A stretch of DNA of 64,000 bases, taken from JBBRRP01 sp038251425. Lineage in GTDB: Bacteria > Myxococcota_A > Polyangia > Polyangiales > Polyangiaceae. Under the pieces are notes generated by a model. The model saw only the letters and a program-made list of their open reading frames with translations, had not been told where the DNA came from and searched no databases. Position numbers and translations under genes: made by a program. Where the stretch lies: contig JBBSBI010000002.1 in NCBI GenBank assembly GCA_038251425.1, forward strand, positions 28,945 through 92,944. The letters are read 5' to 3'. The stretch's first letter is position 1. Every line of letters starts with the position of its first letter. Shown here piece by piece: positions 34,262 to 42,560 of this stretch.

Positions 34262-34675
34262 TCAAACACGAGCGTCGGTAGCCGATGGGGATTGGGAGTG
34301 TGGCGTCACGCTGCAAGCAGAATCGCAACGCCCGGTAAGCTTTAGGCGATTCCGAGCGAACACTCGGTACGCCGCGCGAAGGACCCAATCGATTGGCGCT
34401 AAGCGCGACAGGCTGACGAGCCTTGTGAAGCCTAGAGCGGCATAAATCTGACGGAAGACCTCAACACCTGAGACGTGTGTCCCATCCGATGTTCGTCCGC
34501 GGATCTCTGACATCAGCTCCGCCTGAGTGAAGCCCTGCGAGCGCGCGTCAAAACCTGGCGCCGTGATGTCCGTCCATTGGATTTCACCGTGCCGCGCACG
34601 ACCCCTCAGGAATGCCACTTCCCGAGAACACAGGGGGCAGTCACCATCGTAGAAGACTTCGACACTCGGCAGCAT
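34262..34675 (-). CDS. DCC-family (DUF393) thiol-disulfide protein
   Basis: 137 residues from the ATG at 34675; an upstream ATG at 34741 would add 22 residues of unlikely sequence. The hallmark VEVFYDGDCPLCSREV (DxxCxxC) opens the protein, and GVEVFRQIYAALGF is the second family segment. DCC proteins are small thioredoxin-like factors of uncertain role. It is upstream of and probably co-transcribed with the RpoH-like sigma gene, suggesting redox or heat-stress linkage (inference). Confidence 0.85.
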   Translation of the reverse strand: MLPSVEVFYDGDCPLCSREVAFLRGRARHGEIQWTDITAPGFDARSQGFTQAELMSEIRGRTSDGTHVSGVEVFRQIYAALGFTRLVSLSRLAPIDWVLRAAYRVFARNRLKLTGRCDSACSVTPHSQSPSATDARV

Positions 34676-35061
34676 GTGTCCAAGTATTGTCTTGGTTTGC
34701 CAAGTGTCAAGTGGTAGGGATAAATTCCCCAAAAACCACAATATAGATCAATCTTTTCAAATAATTACAGTTTTAAAGCCTCCACGCAGGTACTTAGACG
34801 GCCAGAATTTTAGTCTAAGTTCTGTCTAAGTATTTTACCAGACGAGCAACTCGGCCTGATGGCCTCGGAGATTTTCACCGGAGCAAACGCCTAAAACCTG
34901 CATGTGAAGACCGCCGCTCAGGCTGGGATCGTCAGGAATTTCGAAGATACGAGACTTTAGGCCGCAAAAGACCGCTCGAAGGCACCGGATCGTATTCTCG
35001 CTGTCTTCACTTTCTCAAGCTGGGGCCTTGTGGGTTGGAAGGAGCGGCCTAGACCTCTGTC
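34676..35061. promoter_or_regulatory. Divergent AT-rich intergenic region with GTCTAAGT repeats
   Basis: A 386-bp gap between the DCC gene and the TIGR02147-type gene, with its own AT-rich part (about 34735-34780). Three copies of GTCTAAGT occur: inverted at 34791-34799 (TACTTAGAC), direct at 34813-34820, and direct at 34824-34832 (GTCTAAGTA). The outer two form a perfect 9-bp inverted repeat. These look like operator sites for a regulator, perhaps the product of the adjacent HTH gene, but this is untested. The rest of the gap shows no ORF or RNA gene. Confidence 0.45.
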
Positions 35062-35916
35062 GTGAACAAGGCGACGGACATAGATGTCTTCCAATACCTG
35101 GATTACCGCGCCTTTCTTCGAGATTGGTATGCGGGTGTGAATCGGGCGGGTCGCACGTTCTCCTATCGTGCGTTTGCTCGGCGGGCAGCCTTGAAGTCAC
35201 CCAACTACTTAAAGCTGGTAATCGATGGCAGTCGGAATTTATCGAAACCGATGGCAGAGCGCTTTGGTCGTGCGTGTGGCCTCGATGATGAAGCCTTGAG
35301 TTACTTCGTCGATCTGGTCTCCTTCAACCAAGCTAACACCCAGCTTGAACGCAACCAGGGCTATGCGCGCCTCACCAGCTTTCGAAAATATCGCCAAGCA
35401 CACAAGCTGGATCTCGCTCACGCTGCCTATCATTCTGCTTGGTTCATTCCCGCTATTCGTGAGCTGGCAGCCAGCAGAGCGTTCAGTGAGAACCCCGAAT
35501 GGATTGGGGCTCAGATGATGCCGCCCATCTCGGCTGGAGAAGCGCGTCGCGCTTTGGATGTGCTGTTTGAGCTGGGAATGCTGGCGCGCACCGACGGCAA
35601 GATTGTTCAGAGCGATACCTTGGTTTCAACGGGCCCCGAGACGCGTGGCCTCCACATCACCTCCTTCCACCAAGTGATGGTGGAGCGCGCCATTGCTTCG
35701 ATAGACATTGTGGCGCCTGAAGAACGTGATATTTCGAGCCTCACCTTGAATGTCGGCGAGGATGGCCTCAGGCGAATCAAGGCGCGGATCCAGAGGTTTC
35801 GACGTGAATTGCTGGATCTCTCTGAGCTCGAAGATGACCCGAGGCGGGTGATCCAAGTTAATTTTCAACTGTTCCCGTTGTCTGCTGAAGTGCGCGAGGA
35901 GAGTGTCTCCAAATGA
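35062..35916 (+). CDS. TIGR02147-type regulatory protein
   Basis: 284 residues, GTG start. The N-terminus DVFQYLDYRAFLRDWY with SYRAFARRAALKSPNYLKLVIDG matches the TIGR02147/DUF4423 family, which carries an HTH-like first part and is found in myxobacteria and fibrobacters. Its C-terminal part (ERDISSLTLNVGEDGLRRIKARI) is the conserved domain. The gene overlaps by 4 bp a lipoprotein with the GTETGNP signature; this pairing is characteristic of the family. It is likely a DNA-binding regulator of its partner lipoprotein (inferred). Confidence 0.85.
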   Translation: MNKATDIDVFQYLDYRAFLRDWYAGVNRAGRTFSYRAFARRAALKSPNYLKLVIDGSRNLSKPMAERFGRACGLDDEALSYFVDLVSFNQANTQLERNQGYARLTSFRKYRQAHKLDLAHAAYHSAWFIPAIRELAASRAFSENPEWIGAQMMPPISAGEARRALDVLFELGMLARTDGKIVQSDTLVSTGPETRGLHITSFHQVMVERAIASIDIVAPEERDISSLTLNVGEDGLRRIKARIQRFRRELLDLSELEDDPRRVIQVNFQLFPLSAEVREESVSK

Positions 35917-36653
35917 AGAGGTTTGTTTTTTGCTTAACTTTAGCTCTCGGTGGCTGCGCCGGCACGGAAACGGGCAACCCCAACGCTCCGTACAGTACGG
36001 CGGATCTCCTGATCAACGCTCGCTCTTCAAACACTCAGGCCCTCACCTTGCGTCAAGCGGGAGGCGCAGTGGTTGTGGAACAGGCCTGGCTCACATTGGA
36101 TACGCTGAGCTTTCGCGAAGGCGCGGACTGCACGCAGTCTAACGCATCCGTCGCCACACCAAAAATTGGCCTAGGCGATCATTCAGGGCCCGATGCGCTC
36201 CGGCTCCGCATGAATGTGAAGCCGGGCAGCTACTGCCAGGCAACCGCAACGTTCATGAACGGACAAGTGGAAAAGCCGCTGGGCGCGCCGGCTGAAGTGC
36301 TGGACCACTCCATTGTCCTCATGGGTCGGCTCGCAGACGGAACACCGTTCAAGATTGCAAGTAATTTTGCGGCACCCGTCCACCTCGATGCGATGCAACA
36401 AGCCTTTGACTGGGGAACTGACGGAAGTGCACTGCTCGTAGAGTTTGACCTGGCTGAATGGGTCAAGGGTATTGATTTTGCTGCCGCTGCTCGCGACCCG
36501 TCTCAAGGAATCATCCTTGACGAGCGCAACAACAGCGCCTCACTCGCCGCGTTCGAAGGGAACGTCGCTCCTGGTGTTGAACTCTTTCATGATGTTTCAG
36601 CCAACGGAGATGTGGACCCAGAAGACACCCAGGCAGCGAAAGGTTCGTTATGA
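35913..36653 (+). CDS. GTETGNP-type lipoprotein
   Basis: 246 residues. Lipoprotein signal MKRFVFCLTLALGG followed by the anchor Cys at 15, then directly GTETGNPNAPY, the short signature seen in lipoproteins encoded beside TIGR02147 genes. The remainder is beta-rich with two further Cys (GADCTQ and GSYCQA) that could form a disulfide. Surface or periplasmic, function unknown. Overlaps the regulator gene by 4 bp. It ends 195 bp before the FAS1 gene. Confidence 0.8.
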   Translation: MKRFVFCLTLALGGCAGTETGNPNAPYSTADLLINARSSNTQALTLRQAGGAVVVEQAWLTLDTLSFREGADCTQSNASVATPKIGLGDHSGPDALRLRMNVKPGSYCQATATFMNGQVEKPLGAPAEVLDHSIVLMGRLADGTPFKIASNFAAPVHLDAMQQAFDWGTDGSALLVEFDLAEWVKGIDFAAAARDPSQGIILDERNNSASLAAFEGNVAPGVELFHDVSANGDVDPEDTQAAKGSL

Positions 36654-36777
36654 CTCGGCCGCTCGCCATTAAAGATTAACTTCTCATAAACATTCACCAG
36701 CTCACCGAAAGCCTTCCGCTCCCGGACGGCGCGGGATCACTTTGCCCCAAGCGAACCCATGAACCGCAACCATTTGC

Positions 36778-36803
36778 GACGTCGGACAACTTTGTCCGAC
36801 GTC
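36778..36803. promoter_or_regulatory. Strong 12-bp inverted repeat upstream of FAS1 gene
   Basis: Perfect arms GACGTCGGACAA (36778-36789) and TTGTCCGACGTC (36792-36803), separated by 2 bp, 45 bp before the ATG of the FAS1 lipoprotein gene. No T-run follows, so it is not a typical intrinsic terminator. It could be an operator for a dimeric repressor or a 5'-leader hairpin. Confidence 0.55.
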
Positions 36804-36848
36804 CAGAAAACACACCCATACAAACCACCAACCCAAGGAACCATTCAC

Positions 36849-38693
36849 ATGAAAAAGCTCTCGAAATTATCCACGTTGCTGCTCGTAGCAGCGCTACCTC
36901 TGGCGATCACAGCCTGCAGTAGCGATGACAAAACCACCAGCCCACCCCAAGCCGCAGGCGGAACCGCCAGCGCTACAGGTGGCTCCGGCACCGGTGGCAT
37001 GAACAGCAAGACCGGCGGTGCGTCCACAGGAGGAATGCCGACCGTCGGCACAGGCGGTGCTCCTATGACGGGTCAGACCATCGTGGAGTTGGCCGTTGCT
37101 AACGGAAACTTCAAAACGTTGGTGGCTGCCGTTACCAAGGCGGGTCTAGCTGACACGCTTTCTGGCCCGGGCCCCTTCACCGTGTTTGCTCCAACAGACG
37201 CTGCCTTTGCAGCACTGCCGGCCGGCGTGGTGGATGGACTGAGTGCTACGGCGCTCGCGGATATTCTCAAGTATCATGTGGTCAGCGGCAAAGTGCTGGC
37301 CGCAGATGCGGTGAAGCTGACAACGGCCACAACTGTTAACGGCGCGGCAATGAAGCTCGGAGTCACCGACGGCAAACTCTACTTGAATGGTCTTACGGAA
37401 GTGACGATGACGGACATTCAGGCGTCGAATGGCGTGATCCACGTCATCGACAGTGTGATATTCCCCGCGGCATTCCCGGGAAATATCGTGGATGCAGTGA
37501 AGGCGCATCCTCGGTTGAGCACGCTTTTGGGCGCTGTCACGGCCAACGTTGCCACCGCACTTTCGGCACCCGATCGGACGCTGTTTGCGCCCGTGAACAG
37601 TGCCTTCGTGGGAGTGACGTTGCCTCAGGATCCCGCGGCACTCGAAGCCATCCTGACATACCACGCCTTGGCCTCCATCGCACCGGCGGCAGCAGTTCTC
37701 GAGTTGGCGTCTGCGAAGACTGCCAACGGCGCCTACGTCGGGATCAAGACGGCAGGTGGAGTTAAGCTGAACGACAGCACCAAAGATGTGGATGTTGTCT
37801 ACACAGACTTCACCACCTCGAATGGTGTTATCCATCTTCTCGATAAGGTCCTGATCCCACCGGGCAACATTGCAGAAGTGGCCACCGCGGCAGGCCTCAC
37901 CAAGCTCACAGCAGCGCTCGGTGCGGCAGACGTTCCCGGCACGACCACAACGTTCGCGGCATCGCTTGCAGGCGAGGGCCCCTTCACGGTGTTCGCGCCC
38001 TCCAACGCAGCCTTCGATGCCATCCCGGCCGCAGGCTTCGGCGCAGATCTCGCGAAAGTTCTGGGTGACCACGCCATTTCGGGAGTGGTCGATTCCAAGG
38101 CTGTTTTGAAGGCAATTGCCGACAAAGTATCGCCCGACACGATCAGCAGTGCGACGGACAAGAAGCTCGTTCTGACTAAGGTTGGCAACGATATTCTCAT
38201 CAATGGCATGGTGAAGGTGACGGCGACCGACATTCCGGCAAAAAATGGGATCATTCACCTCGTGGATGCGATCATTCTTCCGAGCGACGTCGCTTTCCCT
38301 GGCAACTTTGTGCAAGCACTGTCAGCATACCCGCAGTTTTCGTCACTCGTGACAGCGGTGACCTCGGCTGATGCCGGTGTCGCGGGTGCACTCACCGGAG
38401 CTGGACCGCTGACCCTCTTTGCTCCTGGGAATGGCGCCTTTGCAGGAATCGATGTGAGCCAAAATCTCACTAGTACCCTGCTCTATCACGTCCTACCACT
38501 CGAAGCAGACAGCGGCTTCGTCGTTGGTAACTTCGCGACCCCTGGGATGACCGCAACGGCGGCGCCAGGCAAGGATGTGACTGTCGATGGCACTCTCCTG
38601 AAGGTGAATGACAGCAACATCGTTCGGGTTGATCTCAAAGTCTCGAACGGCGTTATCCACATTCTCGACAAGGTGCTCACGCCCCCTAACTGA
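36849..38693 (+). CDS. Lipoprotein with four fasciclin (FAS1) domains
   Basis: 614 residues from the ATG at 36849 (MKKLSKLSTLLLVAALPLAI). The signal ends at TAC, with the Cys at about 19. A Gly/Ser/Thr linker (about 30-72) precedes four FAS1 repeats at about 76-210, 212-342, 343-480 and 481-614. Each has the H1 box (for example GPGPFTVFAPTDAAFAAL) and the H2-type end (SNGVIHVIDSVIFP, SNGVIHLLDKVLIPP, KNGIIHLVDAIILP, SNGVIHILDKVLTPP). FAS1 domains mediate adhesion between cells or to matrix. The repeat similarity suggests internal duplication. Followed by a good terminator. Confidence 0.93.
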   Translation: MKKLSKLSTLLLVAALPLAITACSSDDKTTSPPQAAGGTASATGGSGTGGMNSKTGGASTGGMPTVGTGGAPMTGQTIVELAVANGNFKTLVAAVTKAGLADTLSGPGPFTVFAPTDAAFAALPAGVVDGLSATALADILKYHVVSGKVLAADAVKLTTATTVNGAAMKLGVTDGKLYLNGLTEVTMTDIQASNGVIHVIDSVIFPAAFPGNIVDAVKAHPRLSTLLGAVTANVATALSAPDRTLFAPVNSAFVGVTLPQDPAALEAILTYHALASIAPAAAVLELASAKTANGAYVGIKTAGGVKLNDSTKDVDVVYTDFTTSNGVIHLLDKVLIPPGNIAEVATAAGLTKLTAALGAADVPGTTTTFAASLAGEGPFTVFAPSNAAFDAIPAAGFGADLAKVLGDHAISGVVDSKAVLKAIADKVSPDTISSATDKKLVLTKVGNDILINGMVKVTATDIPAKNGIIHLVDAIILPSDVAFPGNFVQALSAYPQFSSLVTAVTSADAGVAGALTGAGPLTLFAPGNGAFAGIDVSQNLTSTLLYHVLPLEADSGFVVGNFATPGMTATAAPGKDVTVDGTLLKVNDSNIVRVDLKVSNGVIHILDKVLTPPN

Positions 38694-38725
38694 AGCTTGA
38701 ACACAACTTCGTGAACGGGCCGCAG

Positions 38726-38767
38726 CCCCTGGGACTTCGTAAAGAAGGCCTGGGGGTTTCGGTTTTT
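38726..38767 (+). terminator. Rho-independent terminator after FAS1 gene
   Basis: Stem of 13 pairs with one mismatch and two G-T pairs (38726-38738 with 38744-38756), loop GTAAA, followed by TTTCGGTTTTT. It lies between the FAS1 gene and the converging lamin-tail gene. Confidence 0.75.
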
Positions 38768-38788
38768 GTGGAGCAGCCCTGGGGCCGC

Positions 38789-39685
38789 TTAGAGGTTCGA
38801 GGCGCGCGGGGTTGCACCGTTCGTCACGGCAAAAGCGCCTGTTCCGTTCGGTAGACGCCCGTAAGTCGTGTCGACATTTGCCGGAAAAGCCACCTCATCT
38901 ACGATCGATTGATTGGGCGAGAGCAGATACACCTGCTCTCCACCGTTGCTGACGGCGAAGTTGCCCTTGTAGCAGCCCGCTCCGACGTCTTCGCACAGGC
39001 CAACGGATAAGGGCCCTTCGTTCACATTGCCGTTGACGCCTAGCACCACCACGTAGGCGTGCGCGGGCAATGTGGTATTGTCAGGGAACACGAAAAGGTT
39101 GTTCAGATCAGGCTGGCCGTTCATATCGTCGGTCACATAATAACCGCTGATGTCGGCTGGAGCATTTCCCGCATTGTAAAGCTCGACAAAGTCCGGGGCA
39201 TTGCCACGCACCTCATTGATCACGACCCTGGCCTCCAATACAGAGCCGCCACTGCCTCCTGCTGGATTCGTTCCTCCTGCGCTCGTCGCCGAACCGCCGG
39301 TGTTACCACCACCACTCTCGTTGCCACCGGTGCCACCACCACCAGTCTCGTTGCCACCACCGCCACTTGCGTTGCCGCCAACACCAACGTCTGCTCCCCC
39401 CGAACCCGAATTTCCGCCCGTGTCGCGTCCACCAAGGCTTGCACCCAAGGCACCACCGGAGCTAGCACCACCAGTAACCAGCAGTGCTCCACCCGAGCTG
39501 GATACTGAACCACCGGCACCTGTTGTTCCTCCCGAAAACGTCTGCGCGAGGTTGGGATCGGAAGCGAAAAGGGCGCCGCTTCCACTGTTCCCGCAGGCCA
39601 TCATGGCGAGGGCTGAGGCGAACGCGGAAGGTGCCAGGGATCGGCTTGAGTGAGCTATTTTTCGGAGGAAAGCAGCCAGCCGCAT
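38789..39685 (-). CDS. Lamin-tail-domain lipoprotein with Gly-rich linker
   Basis: 298 residues from the ATG at 39685, which begins a lipoprotein signal (SLAPSAFASALAMMAC). Residues about 40-155 are Gly/Ser/Thr/Asn-rich with repeated GGGG, GGNE and TGG runs. A lamin-tail (LTD) domain follows, starting VVINEVRGNAPDFVELYNAG and ending near the C-terminus. LTD domains in bacteria occur on secreted and surface proteins and are thought to bind or tether. The frame stays open upstream into a membrane-protein-like segment (see 39686-39997), so a longer fused product is possible. Converges on the FAS1 terminator. Confidence 0.7.
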   Translation of the reverse strand: MRLAAFLRKIAHSSRSLAPSAFASALAMMACGNSGSGALFASDPNLAQTFSGGTTGAGGSVSSSGGALLVTGGASSGGALGASLGGRDTGGNSGSGGADVGVGGNASGGGGNETGGGGTGGNESGGGNTGGSATSAGGTNPAGGSGGSVLEARVVINEVRGNAPDFVELYNAGNAPADISGYYVTDDMNGQPDLNNLFVFPDNTTLPAHAYVVVLGVNGNVNEGPLSVGLCEDVGAGCYKGNFAVSNGGEQVYLLSPNQSIVDEVAFPANVDTTYGRLPNGTGAFAVTNGATPRASNL

Positions 39686-39997
39686 GACCGGGTACCTAGC
39701 ACGAATGCCGCACAGAGTCTCCTCCGCTCGGGCACGCATAGGACCCTGCGTGCCCCAAGCGCGCAACGCGGCCCAAACACAATTTTTGGTGGTGCCGTGC
39801 CCGCTGCGCCACTTCGTAGCGTAGGGCAGCTCGAACATTGTAGTAAACAGCAGCACAAAGAGTGGAAGTAGTGGCGAGTCCGTCACCCAACCCGGCGGCT
39901 GTCCCGGACGTATCGCCATGACGACGAAGCTGGCGATGACGGTTACCGAAAAGACAATCGAGACCCAACGGTGGATCTGCCGAACCCATTTGCTCAT
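39686..39997 (-). other. Membrane-protein-like segment, in frame with lamin-tail gene
   Basis: From an ATG at 39997 (GAGG five bases upstream) the frame encodes MSKWVRQIHRWVSIVFSVTV, a two-helix membrane segment with PPGWVTDSPLLPLFVLLFTT and FELPYATKW. This resembles small stand-alone membrane proteins of about 75 residues. No stop codon separates it from the lipoprotein signal of the next gene; the intervening 35 or so codons look non-coding. It is either a real fusion, a lost stop codon, or a small gene whose end was changed by a frameshift. Confidence 0.45.
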
Positions 39998-40035
39998 GGG
40001 ATCCTCGCGAGCAGGTCGGTGGCGTGTCCCCCGCC

Positions 40036-41385
40036 CTACTGCGGCACGAGGACCGAGAACAAGTTGCGCATCGCTTCGGCCACGGAAGCGCCCGCGAGGA
40101 AGTTGTTTTGAAGCGCGCAATCAAGCGGACTCCCGTTTGGATGTGCTGAGCCATAGGTATGAAGATTGGCGTAAGCCGCAACCTTCTTCACGAGGCACAT
40201 CTGCAAATCTTGCGACGCGGCGAGCTGTGCCGTGTAGTCATAGACCCCTTGGAACTTAAAGGCGGTCTCTCCACTGCCAAAATTATGCGTGAAGGAGCCG
40301 GAGGCATCAATCGTTTGGTTGCCGAGAACCTGCTGGTACATTCCAACGCCTGAGAAGTGTTCGAATGCGACGCCCGCGGGATCGATGAGAGTGTGACAGC
40401 CCTGGCAACTGGGATCCTGCACCTGTTGGCGCAATGCCTGGTAGCTAATCTGAGGTGGCGGCACCCTACCGTGTGTGGTGGTAACGGGAGGCGGCGGAAT
40501 GGGTGTGCACAAGAGATCCTGCATCACGGCGTTGCCACGGCGTGAAACGTTGGGGTTGCGCGAGAGCCAAAAACCGCGCGTCAGGATGCCAAAGCGTTCC
40601 TGACTGCTCAAATCGACCACATTCCACACGTCACTCCCGGATGCCGGCGCGTGCGGCACCCCATAATACGTCGCCAGGCGTTCGTTGAGCACGGAAACTT
40701 GCGAACTGAAAAGGCGATCGAGCGAACCCTGACCGTCCTCCAGGCTCCACAACACGTAGCGTTGGCCCTCCTCGAGCATGAGCTCGTCGATGCTCGGTTG
40801 CGGAACGCTTGCCCCGCCAGCCGCCCCCGCGGCTCCCATTGTCCCGGGCGAGCCCCCCTTCGAAAACTCTGGCAACCTAAACCATTCCAGAGTGAACTTT
40901 CTGAGCCCCTGCTGAGCGCGAAAATCGGAGAACATTCGCTTAACGACTTCCTGCACGGGCGCACCGAGCATCTGCCCCACGTCCTGCGCAAAATTGGCAT
41001 CGCCCCAAATGGTGCCCGCCAAAAAGAGCGCCACGTCACCTCTGCCTGCAGGACACGCGAGCGGTGTGATGATCGGTGTTGGTGGCATCATCACAGGGAT
41101 GGGCGGGCCCTTCATGGGACCTGGATTTGTGATCGTACCGCCTACGCCCATGCCCGGAAAAATTGGGCGGCCGCCGCTAGCGCTAGAGAAGGCTCCGCCG
41201 GCTCCCAGTGTACTTCGCGCGCCGCCCGTGAGTGCTACCGGGCCATCTGGTTCCTCGATGAGTGCCTGTCCGCCACACCCAACACCAAGGCTTCCTCCTA
41301 CAATGGCTAAAGCGAGTGCACCACCACGCCGAATATTGCTGCCCGAACCTAATCCCAAGCTCTTCATCATGCCCGAGCCTACCAC
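40036..41385 (-). CDS. DUF1592/DUF1588-type cytochrome-like lipoprotein
   Basis: 449 residues; the start may be the ATG at 41367. N-terminal lipoprotein signal ending GVGCGG, a Gly/Pro-rich linker, then a conserved part with DGQGSLDRLFSSQVSVLNERLA and YGVP (DUF1592), ERFGILTRGFWLSRNPN, PIPPPPV and the heme-type CQGCHTLIDPAGVAFEHFSGVG (DUF1588, CxxCH). The C-terminus (KKVAAYANLHTYG) fits DUF1585. Such proteins are common in planctomycetes and myxobacteria and are probably exported c-type heme proteins of unknown role. The usual N-terminal DUF1587 part is missing. Ends 38 bp before the next gene's start. Confidence 0.85.
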   Translation of the reverse strand: MVGSGMMKSLGLGSGSNIRRGGALALAIVGGSLGVGCGGQALIEEPDGPVALTGGARSTLGAGGAFSSASGGRPIFPGMGVGGTITNPGPMKGPPIPVMMPPTPIITPLACPAGRGDVALFLAGTIWGDANFAQDVGQMLGAPVQEVVKRMFSDFRAQQGLRKFTLEWFRLPEFSKGGSPGTMGAAGAAGGASVPQPSIDELMLEEGQRYVLWSLEDGQGSLDRLFSSQVSVLNERLATYYGVPHAPASGSDVWNVVDLSSQERFGILTRGFWLSRNPNVSRRGNAVMQDLLCTPIPPPPVTTTHGRVPPPQISYQALRQQVQDPSCQGCHTLIDPAGVAFEHFSGVGMYQQVLGNQTIDASGSFTHNFGSGETAFKFQGVYDYTAQLAASQDLQMCLVKKVAAYANLHTYGSAHPNGSPLDCALQNNFLAGASVAEAMRNLFSVLVPQ

Positions 41386-41406
41386 ACCACACCGCCCGGT
41401 CGCTGC

Positions 41407-42330
41407 TCAAACCTTCTTCGGCTTCGTTCGCCGGTAAACGACTTTGGCATTCTTGTACATCACCTTGTCGCGCACCAGGTTTCCGTGGGGTGCCAAGAAT
41501 TCTTCCGCGAGGCGGATCTGCTCTCCAAACCCCCCACCCAATTCCGACACTGGCCAATTGCTTCCCCAAATCAAACGATCGGGCCCAAAAGCGCTCAACA
41601 GCACGTCGAAATGAGCCTGATACGCCGCCAGATTCATGGGGGATTTCCAGCTCTTATCCTCACTCGGGCTCTGGGTATACATGTCAAAGAATGACGAGAA
41701 CTTGATGGAAATGTTCGGATGCCGATCGGCAAGGCGCCGCATCTCAAGCTCCCACTCGGGGCTCGGCTCGGCCCCGGTCGCGCCCGCCAGATGATCGATC
41801 ACAATGCGAAGCTTGGGCGCTGCCGCTGCTAACTTGGAAACGAGATTTTTCGGATTGAGCGTGCGCCGGCTCACGATATCCATCAGCAGTCCGCGTTTTT
41901 CGATCTCGCGCACCTGCGCGAGCTGTGTTTCATCCAACGTGAGCGTTGGGCTCCACAAGAAGCAGCGCACTCCCACCACCTTCTTCTGCTTCACGAGTTC
42001 AGCTAGGTTTTTGGAGAATTCAGGCGATCCAATCTCCAGCTGTGCGACGAGGAAGGGAAAGAACGGATCTGGATTGATCCACTCTAGCACTTTCCGGTTA
42101 TCGTCATGGAAAGGGCTCGCTTCCACGATGCCGCAACCGATGATTCCATACGGTTTCGCGAGCGCCTTGTAGTCCGCCGCGAGCACGTCGCGGTACAAGA
42201 GCTTTTGCTTCTTCCCGGGCCATGGGGCACCACCCGGACGCGTCACCTGATAGAGGTGGATGTGCGTATCCATGATGGGGCGTGATTTCGAGGCCGCGGG
42301 GGCTTTGGCGTTGGCAGTCTTCTTGGGCAT
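41407..42330 (-). CDS. Amidohydrolase-family protein (COG3618-like)
   Basis: 307 residues. TIM-barrel metal-dependent hydrolase of the amidohydrolase_2 group: metal-binding DTHIHLYQ near residue 21, VIDHLAGATG, ISIKFSSFFDMY, and the end motif IWGSNWPVSEL with its acidic/Trp context. The family includes L-fuconolactonase and related lactonases and decarboxylases. A short basic N-terminal extension (MPKKTANAKAPAASKS) precedes the domain; there is no clear signal peptide. Substrate unknown; a link with the GH95 fucosidase 9 kb away is only suggestive. Confidence 0.85.
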   Translation of the reverse strand: MPKKTANAKAPAASKSRPIMDTHIHLYQVTRPGGAPWPGKKQKLLYRDVLAADYKALAKPYGIIGCGIVEASPFHDDNRKVLEWINPDPFFPFLVAQLEIGSPEFSKNLAELVKQKKVVGVRCFLWSPTLTLDETQLAQVREIEKRGLLMDIVSRRTLNPKNLVSKLAAAAPKLRIVIDHLAGATGAEPSPEWELEMRRLADRHPNISIKFSSFFDMYTQSPSEDKSWKSPMNLAAYQAHFDVLLSAFGPDRLIWGSNWPVSELGGGFGEQIRLAEEFLAPHGNLVRDKVMYKNAKVVYRRTKPKKV

Positions 42331-42560
42331 AGCAAAAGAGCCGATAACACACGCAGTTGGCGCAGTTCCAGTCCAGTGTGCGCACTTCTCGTCGGAGCGA
42401 ATGTCTGAAGCCTCGCTTCAAGTTGCATCAAGGCGCCCGTGACTCTTCGCCGAGACGGTCGGCATTGGCTTGAAGCCGACAGAAAGAAACGGCATCCTTC
42501 CGCGCTGGCCAGCCCGAAAGTGGGCGGGCAGCGGGCTTATAGGACACTTACAGGAGTACA

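Noticed and set aside
36778..36803. Intrinsic terminator for the TIGR02147/lipoprotein operon
   Set aside because: No U-run follows either arm; the spacing to the FAS1 start fits a regulatory site better.
37146..38315. Long minus-strand open frame (389 codons) opposite the FAS1 gene
   Set aside because: Cys/Arg/His-rich, low-complexity translation with no domain. It is antisense to four clear FAS1 repeats, whose codon bias keeps the other strand open.
39300..39480. CRISPR-like or tandem DNA repeat
   Set aside because: It is the coding sequence of the Gly/Ser/Asn-rich linker of the lamin-tail lipoprotein; units are irregular and lack spacers.
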